Below, one piece after another: positions 42,963 to 50,333 of a stretch of DNA of 53,402 nt. The position numbers and the translations under genes were made by a program. Below the pieces are notes generated by a model. The model worked only from the letters and a program-made list of their open reading frames with translations. It made no database searches and had not been told where the DNA came from. The stretch is from JAEZFI01 sp044508215 (GTDB taxonomy: Bacteria > Actinomycetota > Acidimicrobiia > Acidimicrobiales > Microtrichaceae), in NCBI GenBank assembly GCA_044508215.1, contig JBIQID010000008.1, positions 1-53,402 of the forward strand, given 5' to 3'. Each line of letters opens with the position of its first letter. Position 1 is the stretch's first letter.

Positions 42963-42971
42963 GCCCGCTCG

Positions 42972-44411
42972 ATGAGCGCATTCCCCTCGGAGCTGGTGGT
43001 CGCCGGCGAGAAGGTCCCCGCAGCCGACGGCAGCACCCTCGAGGTGGAGGACCCCTCCACCGCCGGCTCGATCGGCTCGGTCGCCAGCGCCGGAGCCGCC
43101 GACGTCGACCGAGCGGTGGCTGCGGCCCTCGACGAGTTCGAGCGGGGGAGCTGGCGACGTACCTCCGCCACCGAGCGGGGGAAGGTGCTGCTCGCCGTCA
43201 GCCGGCTGCTCCGTGAACGGGCCGAGGAGCTCGCTCAGGCCGAGGCGCGGTCGGCGGGCCATCCGATCGGGAACGCCCGGTGGGAGGCCAACACGGCGGC
43301 CGACGTGTTCGAGTACTTCGGCGGCGCAGCGAACAAGCACCTGGGGATGACCGTGCCTGTCCCCGACGGCGGCCTCGACGTGGTCCTGCGCGAGCCGGTC
43401 GGCCCCTGCGCGCTGATCGTGCCGTGGAACTTCCCGTTGCTGATCACCACGTGGAAGGCGGCGCCCGCGCTGGCGTGCGGCAACCCGATCGTGATCAAGC
43501 CCGCCTCGCTCACGCCGGTGACGGCGCTGATGCTCGCGGACATCCTGGTGGAGGCCGGCGTGCCCGCCGGAGCGGTGTCGGTGCTCCCCGGGCCGGGCCG
43601 CGTGATCGGCGACCTCCTCGCTGCCGATCCACGCATCGCGAAGATCAGCTTCACGGGTGAGACCACGACCGGCGCCCAGATCCTCCGCCGCAGCTCCGAC
43701 AACATCACCCGCGTGTCGCTCGAACTGGGCGGCAAGTCGGCGTGCATCGTGTTCGACGACGCGGACGTCGAGGCGGCCGCCGCTGCCGCTCCGCTGTCGG
43801 TCTTCGACAACACCGGACAGGACTGCTGCGCCCGCAGCCGGTTCCTGGTGCAGCGGTCCGTGTACGACGACTTCGTCGCCGCGTTCGCCGCCCACACATC
43901 GAAGCTGGTCGTGGGCGAGCCGATGGACGAGGCCACGCAGCTGGGCCCGATGATCTCCGAGGGACAGCGCCAGGTCGCGCTCGACTACCTCGAGATCGGC
44001 GTCGCCGAGGGAGCCGAGCTGGTCACGGGTGGTGCGGTGCCCGACGGGCCGGGCTGGTACATGGAGCCGGCGGTGCTCGCCGGTGTCGACAACTCGTCCA
44101 GGGTCGCCCAGGAGGAGATCTTCGGGCCGGTCGCGTGCGTGATCCCCTTCGACGACGAGGAGGAGGCCGTCCGCCTGGCGAACGACAGCCCCTACGGCCT
44201 GTCCGGCTCGCTCTGGACCCGCGACGTGGGTCGGGCCATCCGGGTCGCCAAGGAGGTCCGGACCGGCGTGCTCTCGGTCAACTCCCCCCGGTCGGTGCGC
44301 ACCGAGGCGCCGTTCGGCGGCTTCAAGCGGTCCGGCCTCGGACGGGAGCTGGGGCCGGCGGCCATGGACCACTACACCGAGATGAAGAACGTCTTCTTCT
44401 CGGACCAGTGA
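42972..44411 (+). CDS. NAD(P)-dependent aldehyde dehydrogenase
   Basis: 479 aa ALDH superfamily enzyme. Conserved pieces are VPWNFPLLITTWKAAPALACGN (in parts, about residues 153-174), KPAS, ISFTGETTTG, the general base Glu in SLELGGKSA, the nucleophilic Cys in NTGQDCCARSRF (about residue 285) and EIFGPVACVIPF. It probably oxidises the aldehyde left after amine removal to the acid (PuuC/AldC role). Divergent from the SDR-ligase-hydrolase operon with a shared 114-base promoter region, so the two units are likely co-regulated. Followed after 19 bases by the Fae-like gene. Confidence 0.92.
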   Translation: MSAFPSELVVAGEKVPAADGSTLEVEDPSTAGSIGSVASAGAADVDRAVAAALDEFERGSWRRTSATERGKVLLAVSRLLRERAEELAQAEARSAGHPIGNARWEANTAADVFEYFGGAANKHLGMTVPVPDGGLDVVLREPVGPCALIVPWNFPLLITTWKAAPALACGNPIVIKPASLTPVTALMLADILVEAGVPAGAVSVLPGPGRVIGDLLAADPRIAKISFTGETTTGAQILRRSSDNITRVSLELGGKSACIVFDDADVEAAAAAAPLSVFDNTGQDCCARSRFLVQRSVYDDFVAAFAAHTSKLVVGEPMDEATQLGPMISEGQRQVALDYLEIGVAEGAELVTGGAVPDGPGWYMEPAVLAGVDNSSRVAQEEIFGPVACVIPFDDEEEAVRLANDSPYGLSGSLWTRDVGRAIRVAKEVRTGVLSVNSPRSVRTEAPFGGFKRSGLGRELGPAAMDHYTEMKNVFFSDQ

Positions 44412-44430
44412 GCGACGGCTGGCTCCGGGG

Positions 44431-44946
44431 GTGATCGAGGTGCAGATCGGCGAGGGCGTCGAGGGCGGCGGCGTGGCCGCAGCCCGGGTGAACACGGTGC
44501 TGGGTGAGCGCAACGGCCCGGTGGGCGCGGCGTGGGTGGCGGCGCTGGCGCGACCTGCGCAGGGCCACGCCCCGTTCGTGGTGGCTGCCCGGCCGGGTCT
44601 GATGGTGAAGCCGCCGACCCTGTTCGTGAACACCTCGACGCTCGCCTCGGAGGAGCACGCGGCGCTCACGTGGGGAGCGGCGCAGGCCGGGGTGGCCGCC
44701 GGGGTGCTCGAGTGCGTCGCCACCGGCGTGGTGCCGGCCGAGGTGGCCGACCAGGCGGTGCTGATCGCCGCGGTGTGGGTCGACCCAGGAGCGACCGCTG
44801 CGCACCAGGACGCCATCTTCGCCAACAACCGCGTCGCCGCGATCCAGGCCCTGACCAGCGGCGCAGCCGGGCGCCCGACCGCCGCCGAGGTCGTGATCGA
44901 CATCGAGGACGGCGGGGCGTTCTTCAACCCCTTCTACCAACCGTGA
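44431..44946 (+). CDS. Formaldehyde-activating-enzyme (Fae) family protein with altered active site
   Basis: 171 aa. The whole length follows the Fae fold: VQIGEGVEGGG, KPPTLFVNTSTL, WGAAQAGVAAGVLECVATGVVPAEVADQ and a C-terminal IQALTSGAAGRP. Fae condenses formaldehyde with tetrahydromethanopterin through an N-terminal His in an A-H-I-D segment. Here the aligned residues are A-R19-V-N21, so the His is Arg and the Asp is Asn; the His of the family's AQHG is also Ala. The canonical chemistry is therefore doubtful. GTG at 44431, 19 bases after the aldehyde dehydrogenase and probably in its transcript. It may bind a small aldehyde or a different pterin. Confidence 0.82.
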   Translation: MIEVQIGEGVEGGGVAAARVNTVLGERNGPVGAAWVAALARPAQGHAPFVVAARPGLMVKPPTLFVNTSTLASEEHAALTWGAAQAGVAAGVLECVATGVVPAEVADQAVLIAAVWVDPGATAAHQDAIFANNRVAAIQALTSGAAGRPTAAEVVIDIEDGGAFFNPFYQP

Positions 44947-45020
44947 CCGGAGCGGGCGCGGTGGGCGGGGGACCGCGGAGAGGTTTGGTCCGGCCTCCCC
45001 GTGTGGAGCAACATGTCGCC

Positions 45021-45443
45021 GTGATCGCTCGACGTCCTCGTACCGTCACCGTCGCCATCTCGCTGGCCGTCGCGGCCGTGCTCGGCGCCTGCTCCACCCC
45101 GGATCCGAACCCTCCGGTGAAGATCACGGGCGACCCCTCCGCCGCGATGCCGAGCCAGGCACCGACCACCACGGAGGAGACGACCACCACGACGACCACC
45201 CTGTACTACGCGCAGGGTGGCACCGGCGCAGGTGAGGAGACGGACGGCGAGACCCCCACCTCTGGCGGCTCGACCGACGACGGCTCCACCGACGGTGGCA
45301 GCACCGGCACCGGCAGCTCCGACGCCGACGAGCCGACGAGCAACGACGGCACGAGCGGCACCGGCGCCACCGGCGGGTCCGGGACCAGCGGCAGCTCCGG
45401 CGCTGTCAGCGGGTCACAGGGCTCGGGCTCGAACGCTCCGTGA
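45021..45443 (+). CDS. Low-complexity lipoprotein
   Basis: 140 aa. VIARRPRTVTVAISLAVAAVLGACSTP is a short basic-hydrophobic signal (first 19 residues) ending in the lipobox LGAC, so the Cys should be lipidated and the protein anchored outside the membrane. The rest has a Thr run (residues ~54-66) and then Gly/Ser/Thr/Asp repeats with no fold. Start GTG at 45021; an in-frame GTG at 45003 would add six residues. Function not recognisable. The next gene starts 13 bases later. Confidence 0.7.
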   Translation: MIARRPRTVTVAISLAVAAVLGACSTPDPNPPVKITGDPSAAMPSQAPTTTEETTTTTTTLYYAQGGTGAGEETDGETPTSGGSTDDGSTDGGSTGTGSSDADEPTSNDGTSGTGATGGSGTSGSSGAVSGSQGSGSNAP

Positions 45444-45456
45444 GGTCCCGGGCGGC

Positions 45457-46092
45457 GTGAGCGACCGTCTGGTCGGCCGTCCGCTGATCGAAGCCCCCGC
45501 AGGCCCGCCCTACCAGAGCCACGAACTGCACCCGGGCGTCTTCACGCGCCGGCAGTGCGAGCGGATCATCGCCCTCGGGTCGCGGCTCGCGGCGGAGGAG
45601 GCCACGCTCGAGGGGATCGACGGCGAGGAGGTGGCCGACACCTCGGTGCGCGAGTCGCGTACCGCGTGGATCGCCCCCGACGACGAGACCTGGTGGATCT
45701 ACGAGAAGCTCGCCTACGTGGCCGAGCGGGCCAACCGTCGCTACGGGTTCGAGCTGAGCGGGTTCGGTGAGGACCTGCAGTTCACCTCGTACGACCGCCC
45801 CGGAGCGTTCTACTCCTGGCACCAGGACGGCCTCGACGGCGGCGTGGCCAACCGCAAGCTGTCCCTCGTCGTGCAGCTGTCCGACCCGGCCGACTACTCG
45901 GGCGGCGAGCTGCAGTTCTTCGACGTGGTCGAGGACCTCGTCGATGCAGACCTCGACGAGGTGCAGGAGGCCACCGCACGCCAGGGCACGGTGATCGCCT
46001 TCCCGAGCTTCGAGTACCACCGGGTCCTCCCACTGCGGGGCGGCGAGCGCCACTCGCTGGTCGCCTGGGTCAGCGGTCCCCGCTTCCGCTGA
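45457..46092 (+). CDS. 2-oxoglutarate/Fe(II)-dependent oxygenase (PKHD type)
   Basis: 211 aa double-stranded beta-helix oxygenase. Iron ligands are His and Asp of YSWHQDG (about residues 127-130) and the distal His of FEYHRVLPL (about 188). The Arg of GGERHSLVAWVSGP binds 2-oxoglutarate. The pattern resembles the PiuC/YbiX prolyl-4-hydroxylase-like hydroxylases. In proteobacteria that family is tied to iron uptake, but nothing here shows iron regulation. Substrate unknown. GTG start at 45457. Confidence 0.87.
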   Translation: MSDRLVGRPLIEAPAGPPYQSHELHPGVFTRRQCERIIALGSRLAAEEATLEGIDGEEVADTSVRESRTAWIAPDDETWWIYEKLAYVAERANRRYGFELSGFGEDLQFTSYDRPGAFYSWHQDGLDGGVANRKLSLVVQLSDPADYSGGELQFFDVVEDLVDADLDEVQEATARQGTVIAFPSFEYHRVLPLRGGERHSLVAWVSGPRFR

Positions 46093-46110
46093 GCCGACCG
46101 GCCGGTCGGC
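46093..46110. terminator. Perfect 18-bp palindrome directly after the oxygenase stop
   Basis: GCCGACCGG joined to its complement CCGGTCGGC, starting at the base after the TGA. It could form a stem in RNA (terminator-like, without T-run) or a dimeric protein site in DNA for the gene starting 73 bases downstream. Function is open. Confidence 0.4.
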
Positions 46111-46183
46111 CGACTCGAGGTGCGGAGAGCACGACCCACGAATCGAAGCTCAACCGCGGCGCCGGGCGCGTCGATGTGGAACC

Positions 46184-46843
46184 GTGGCCGACGTACCGAC
46201 CTCCTGCAGCGTGTCCCTGGTCTCGCCTCGCCGCTTCGGTGCAGCGCTCGTCGCTGCCCGGACCGCGGAGGGAGCTCCGCTCTCGGCGATGTCCCGGCGG
46301 TGCGACGGCTGGTGGCGGCCCGACGAGCTGGCTGCGTTCGAGACCGGCACGGCGCAGCTCGACGACTCGGCGGTGCTCGCCGTGGCCCGCCTCTACCACC
46401 TGAAGGGCAGCCCCGTGCCGAGTGGCGATGCAGCCGAGCTGCTCCTCGACCGCTCGACCGCGCCCGACGTCGACTTCAGCGTTGCCCGCACGCCCGAGCG
46501 CTCACCGGAGGCAGTCGCCCCCCGGCTCCTCGCCCTCGCCGGCATCCTCGGGGTGGACCTCGTGGGTCCCGACAGCCTGGCGGTGCTCGCCGAGGCGTTC
46601 GGCACGACCGCCGAGCACATCCGCAGCGCCTTGGTGCAGGTCGGCGACGACGACGTGGCAACCGCGTCCGGATCGCTGGGAGGGCGGGTCGTGGTCCCGG
46701 TCACCGGGATCCTCGTGACCTACACCTCGGCAGGGTCCGTCGTGCTCAGCCGTCCGGTGGGCCGCCGCGGCCGCCGCACCCATCGTCGACCCGGCGCCGC
46801 TCCGCTCCGCAGCCTGGTCGTCGACGCCCTCGTCGGCTCCTGA
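46184..46843 (+). CDS. HTH (Xre-like) domain protein of unknown function
   Basis: 219 aa. Residues ~17-73 (RRFGAALVAARTAEGAPLSAMSRRC ... AFETGTAQLDDSAVLAVARLYHL) follow the helix pattern of Xre-type helix-turn-helix domains, with a Trp-Trp pair at the turn. A second helical repeat (LLALAGILGVDLVGPDSLAVLAEAFGTTAEHIRSAL, residues ~115-150) resembles a divergent copy. The C-terminus is basic. The DNA-recognition helix is not convincing, so regulator is only a suggestion. GTG at 46184; no clear ribosome-binding site. Convergent with the sigma-like/esterase-like gene, 9 bases apart. Confidence 0.55.
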   Translation: MADVPTSCSVSLVSPRRFGAALVAARTAEGAPLSAMSRRCDGWWRPDELAAFETGTAQLDDSAVLAVARLYHLKGSPVPSGDAAELLLDRSTAPDVDFSVARTPERSPEAVAPRLLALAGILGVDLVGPDSLAVLAEAFGTTAEHIRSALVQVGDDDVATASGSLGGRVVVPVTGILVTYTSAGSVVLSRPVGRRGRRTHRRPGAAPLRSLVVDALVGS

Positions 46844-46852
46844 CCGTCCGCG

Positions 46853-48445
46853 TCAGCGGACCTGGTCGAGCACGAAGGAGAGCACCTGCGACGACGCCTG
46901 GGCGGGCCAGCCGTGTGCGCCCAGGTTCGCGACCGTGCCCGAGACCGTCACCTGCTCGCTGCAGTCGATGTAGGTGGTGCGTGAGACGCCCGAGGGGTCG
47001 ACCTCGGCCTGCGGGTGCGGCGAACACCCTGCGAGCTGGGCCCAGCGGCCGAGCGCCTCGTCGACGGACGCCGGGCGGTAGTCCCGGTCCACGCCCTCTG
47101 GCTTCGAGGCGGCGAGCGGACCGAAGCCCCCTTCCGGCGGGAGCACCCGGTCACCGGCGCTGGCCAGGACGAACAGCGGGCTGGGCTCCGGCATCGAGCA
47201 GGTGGGCGGTAGGTAGGTGCCGGCGACCATCACGGTTGCGGCCAGCCGGTCGTTGCGGCGGCACGCCAGCACCCCGGCCATGTGGGCGCCCGTACCGAGG
47301 CCGACCGCGCTGACCCGGTCCGGGTCGAGGCAGAGCATCGTCGAGAGCTCGTCGAGCATCGCCGACACGAACTGCACGTCGTCGGGACGGTCGACGGTCT
47401 CGGTGATGTTCCAGGCGCGGGCGTCGGAGGCAGGTTCAGGGGTCACCACCACGACCCCGGCTGCGGAGGCGAGCGTCTCGATGCCGGTGGCGGCGGCCGT
47501 GGCGTCGGCGGTGGCGCCGGTGTCGCCCAAGAGGATCAGGGTGGGCAGGGGAGAGCGGTCGTCGGCGTCCGGCGGGACCAGCACGCGCGACGTCCGAGGC
47601 CCGCTGCGCTGTTGCATGTCGACCATCGACGCCGAGCCCACGGGCAGCTTCGGCGCCGCGTCGCAACCGGCCCGCTCGTCCATCCGGTCGGCGGCAGGCG
47701 CTCCCTCTGCGAGCGTGGGGCGCAGGCCTCCGTCGTGGGTGACCACGGCCGTGAGCCCTGCGACCACGGCGAGCGCCAAGAGCGGGCCCACCGCGGTGCT
47801 GCGCCTCCACCAGTTGCGGCGGCCTCGACCTCGGCCGTCCCGTTCCTCCCGCGCTTCGGGGGGGGCCGTTCCGAAGGTGTTCGGCTCGGGCCGGGGCTGG
47901 GCCGCGGCGGGTTCCGGCTGCTGCGGAGCGTCGATGGGCGCCGGGGCTTCGGAGGGCGGCGACGCCGGCTCGACCGGCGGAGCAGGTTCGACCGTCGGGG
48001 CGCCGGGTGGGGGACCGGCGGAGGCGGACGGCAGCGGCTGCACCTCGATGAGCCGTGCGACCTCGTCGACTGGACGACGACACAGCGCAGCGACCGCGTC
48101 AGTCGAGTACCCGCAACCGTCGTGGAGGAGCAGCGCCGCCCGACCGGCAGGCGACGCGCGGCGGAGGTGTTCGATGAGCTCGCGGCGACCGAAGCGTCCC
48201 ACCTCCTCGTCGGGAGCTTGGTCCAGCACCTCAGGCGGGGCTGCGACCGCCGCCTCGGCGAGGTGCGACGCGAGCCAGGGCAGCGGCTCCATCCGCACCG
48301 ATTCGGGCTGCGCGGAGAACCAGCTGGCGGCTGACGACACCAACGTGGCCGCGACCGGCTGCTCTCCCAGCAGCGCCCACGCCATCCGGTCCGCGTGGCG
48401 CCGGACCACATCCGGGTCACGCGGGTCCACGACGGCTGGGCTCAC
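46853..48445 (-). CDS. Sigma-factor-like / membrane / PHB-depolymerase-like fusion protein
   Basis: 530 aa with three parts. Residues ~15-70 (ADRMAWALLGEQPVAATLV...PLPWLASHLAEAA) resemble a degenerate sigma-70 region 2, and ~88-134 (RRASPAGRAALLLHDGCGYSTDAVAALCRR) resemble region 4. A Pro/Glu/Ala linker (~137-205), basic RGRGRRNWWRR and a membrane helix (~219-235) follow. The C-terminal part (~285-530) has the esterase/PHB-depolymerase layout: LPTLILLGDTG, AWNI, DDVQFVSAMLDELS, VAGTYLPPTC, an Asp in ASAGDRVLP and a His in AHGWP. The nucleophile elbow reads GLGTG instead of GLSxG, so hydrolysis is unlikely. GTG at 48445, 7 nt after TAGACT. Role unknown. Confidence 0.65.
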   Translation of the reverse strand: MSPAVVDPRDPDVVRRHADRMAWALLGEQPVAATLVSSAASWFSAQPESVRMEPLPWLASHLAEAAVAAPPEVLDQAPDEEVGRFGRRELIEHLRRASPAGRAALLLHDGCGYSTDAVAALCRRPVDEVARLIEVQPLPSASAGPPPGAPTVEPAPPVEPASPPSEAPAPIDAPQQPEPAAAQPRPEPNTFGTAPPEAREERDGRGRGRRNWWRRSTAVGPLLALAVVAGLTAVVTHDGGLRPTLAEGAPAADRMDERAGCDAAPKLPVGSASMVDMQQRSGPRTSRVLVPPDADDRSPLPTLILLGDTGATADATAAATGIETLASAAGVVVVTPEPASDARAWNITETVDRPDDVQFVSAMLDELSTMLCLDPDRVSAVGLGTGAHMAGVLACRRNDRLAATVMVAGTYLPPTCSMPEPSPLFVLASAGDRVLPPEGGFGPLAASKPEGVDRDYRPASVDEALGRWAQLAGCSPHPQAEVDPSGVSRTTYIDCSEQVTVSGTVANLGAHGWPAQASSQVLSFVLDQVR

Positions 48446-48452
48446 GCGGGCG

Positions 48453-48458
48453 AGTCTA
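48453..48458 (-). promoter_or_regulatory. -10 element TAGACT for the fusion-protein gene
   Basis: On the minus strand TAGACT ends 7 nt before the GTG at 48445. It supports that start over upstream in-frame codons. Confidence 0.45.
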
Positions 48459-48512
48459 CGGAGCCGGGTCCGGTGGCAGGTCGGCACCGGTGGCGTGTGG
48501 AACGATCGGGGG

Positions 48513-49754
48513 ATGGCCGATCGGGAACAGGCGGGTGGACAGCCGCCGCGGCAGTGGCACGTGCCCGCCCCAGCGGAGGGCCAGGTGGCCGCGCCCGCCG
48601 GCGCCACCGCTGCGTCGGGTTCGAGCCCAGCGGCACCGCGGCCCGGGCGCACCGTCGTGGAGCCCCAACCCGCTGCGAGTGCACGCCAGGCCGGCGCACG
48701 GTCCCCCGAGGCGGCGCCCGCGGCTCGACCCGCTGCAGGTCGTGCCGCGCCGGAGCCGTCGGGCAGGGATCGGGCACGTCGAGGTGTCCCGGGGCGCCGA
48801 GCTCGCCGTGCGCTCCGACCGAAGCTCCGTTGGTTCACGCTCTACCTGCCGCTCCTCCTGCTCCTCCTCGTGCTCGTCGCCGTCGTGTGGGCGTGGCGGA
48901 AGGTGGAGGGGCTGGAACGCCTCGACCTGGGTGACGCGCTCTCGGCGCCCACCGGAGAGGCCCGCAACTACCTCGTCGTCGGTTCGGACTCTCGCGAAGG
49001 CATCACCGAGGACACGCCCAACGTCGGTGCGATCGGGACGGACGTCACCGGGCGCCGCAGCGACACGCTGATCGTGCTGCGGACCCAGCCGGGCGCTGCG
49101 ACGATGATGTCGATCCCCCGCGACCTGTGGGTCACGAACGCTGCAACCGGGCAGGCCGGTCGGGTGAACGCCGCGTACAACGCGGGGCCGCCCAACCTGG
49201 TCCGCACCATCACGTCCTCGCTCGGCATCCCCATCCACCACTACGTCGAGGTCGACTTCGTCAGCTTCGCGGGGATGGTCGACGCGATGGGAGGGGTCAC
49301 GATCGACTTCCCCCACCCGGCCACCGACAGGGGCTCCGGCCTCGACATCCCCGAGGCCGGTCCCCAGCGGCTCGACGGGACGATGGCCCTCGCGTACGTC
49401 CGCTCTCGCCACTACACGGAGATCGTCGACGGCCAGCCACGGCAGGACCCCACCGCCGACCTCGGTCGCCAGCAGCGGCAGCAGACCTTCATCCGCACGG
49501 TCCTCCGCGAGGTGGGCGAGACGCGGAACCCCGTCACGGGGGTGCGCCTCGTGAACGCAGCCGCGGGTGGCGTCCGGGTGGACGACCAGCTGGGCGTCGG
49601 TGACGTGTGGACGCTGGCCCGTCGCCTCTCGGGGTCGGAGCCCGAATCGCTGGTCCTGCCGACCGTCGGCGCCCGGAAGGGGGGCGCCGCCGTGCTCCTC
49701 CTGAAGGAGGCCGAGGCGCAGCCGGTGCTGGCGCGGTTCCGAGACGACGGGTGA
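48513..49754 (+). CDS. LytR-CpsA-Psr (LCP) family protein
   Basis: 413 aa. A disordered Pro/Ala-rich cytosolic N-terminus of about 105 residues is followed by a membrane helix (FTLYLPLLLLLLVLVAVVWAW, about 109-129). The LCP domain has YLVVGSDSREG, GRRSDTLIVLR, MMSIPRDLWV, RVNAAYNAG and the conserved Arg cluster AYVRSRHY...RQQRQQTFIR. LCP enzymes attach undecaprenyl-linked polymers such as arabinogalactan or teichoic acid to peptidoglycan outside the membrane. ATG at 48513 (alternative GTG at 48495). Divergent from the fusion-protein gene with only 67 bases between starts. Confidence 0.92.
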   Translation: MADREQAGGQPPRQWHVPAPAEGQVAAPAGATAASGSSPAAPRPGRTVVEPQPAASARQAGARSPEAAPAARPAAGRAAPEPSGRDRARRGVPGRRARRALRPKLRWFTLYLPLLLLLLVLVAVVWAWRKVEGLERLDLGDALSAPTGEARNYLVVGSDSREGITEDTPNVGAIGTDVTGRRSDTLIVLRTQPGAATMMSIPRDLWVTNAATGQAGRVNAAYNAGPPNLVRTITSSLGIPIHHYVEVDFVSFAGMVDAMGGVTIDFPHPATDRGSGLDIPEAGPQRLDGTMALAYVRSRHYTEIVDGQPRQDPTADLGRQQRQQTFIRTVLREVGETRNPVTGVRLVNAAAGGVRVDDQLGVGDVWTLARRLSGSEPESLVLPTVGARKGGAAVLLLKEAEAQPVLARFRDDG

Positions 49755-49760
49755 GGCCGG

Positions 49761-49766
49761 TAGCCT
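49761..49766 (+). promoter_or_regulatory. -10 element TAGCCT for the cyclophilin gene
   Basis: TAGCCT ends 8 nt before the ATG at 49775 and lies in the 20-base gap after the LCP gene. Confidence 0.45.
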
Positions 49767-49774
49767 CGGCGCCC

Positions 49775-50329
49775 ATGGCCACACCTGCCCCGCCCGCCGA
49801 CGGATCGGCTCCCCAGCAGCGCAAGTTCTCCGAGCCGTTCGAGATGGCGATCGACCCGGAGAAGACCTACCAGGCGACGATCAGCACGTCGATGGGCGAC
49901 ATGGTCGCGTACCTGCACCCGCAGCGTGCCCCGAAGACCGTGAACAACTTCGTCAACCTGGCGCGCCACCACTACTTCGACGGTCTGACGTTCCACCGGA
50001 TCATCTCCGGGTTCGTGATCCAGGGCGGCTGCCCCGAGGGCAGCGGTCGCGGCGGTCCGGGCTACCGCTTCGAGGACGAGCTGCCCGAGCCCGGGAAGTA
50101 CGAGATCGGCTCGCTCGCCATGGCGAACGCCGGGCCGAACACGAACGGCAGCCAGTTCTTCGTGATCTCCGGTCCGAACGGCACCAGCCTCCCGCCGAAC
50201 TACTCGCTCTTCGGCAAGGTCATCGACGGGCTCGATGTGCTCGACCGCATCGAGAAGGTCCGCACGGGCCCCGGTGATCGCCCGGTCGAGGACGTGACGA
50301 TCAACTCCGTCACCATCGTCGAGAGCTGA
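49775..50329 (+). CDS. Peptidyl-prolyl cis-trans isomerase, cyclophilin type
   Basis: 184 aa cyclophilin domain without signal peptide, so probably cytosolic. Landmarks are NNFVNLARHHYFDGLTFHRIISGFVIQGG (in parts, about residues 51-79, containing the catalytic Arg), SLAMANAGPNTNGSQFFVISG (in parts, about 112-131) and YSLFGKVIDGLDVLDRIEKV. The first 25 residues are a Pro/Ala-rich lead. The ATG at 49775 is supported by the TAGCCT element 8 nt upstream. The next gene starts 4 bases after its stop. Confidence 0.94.
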   Translation: MATPAPPADGSAPQQRKFSEPFEMAIDPEKTYQATISTSMGDMVAYLHPQRAPKTVNNFVNLARHHYFDGLTFHRIISGFVIQGGCPEGSGRGGPGYRFEDELPEPGKYEIGSLAMANAGPNTNGSQFFVISGPNGTSLPPNYSLFGKVIDGLDVLDRIEKVRTGPGDRPVEDVTINSVTIVES

Positions 50330-50333
50330 CCAC

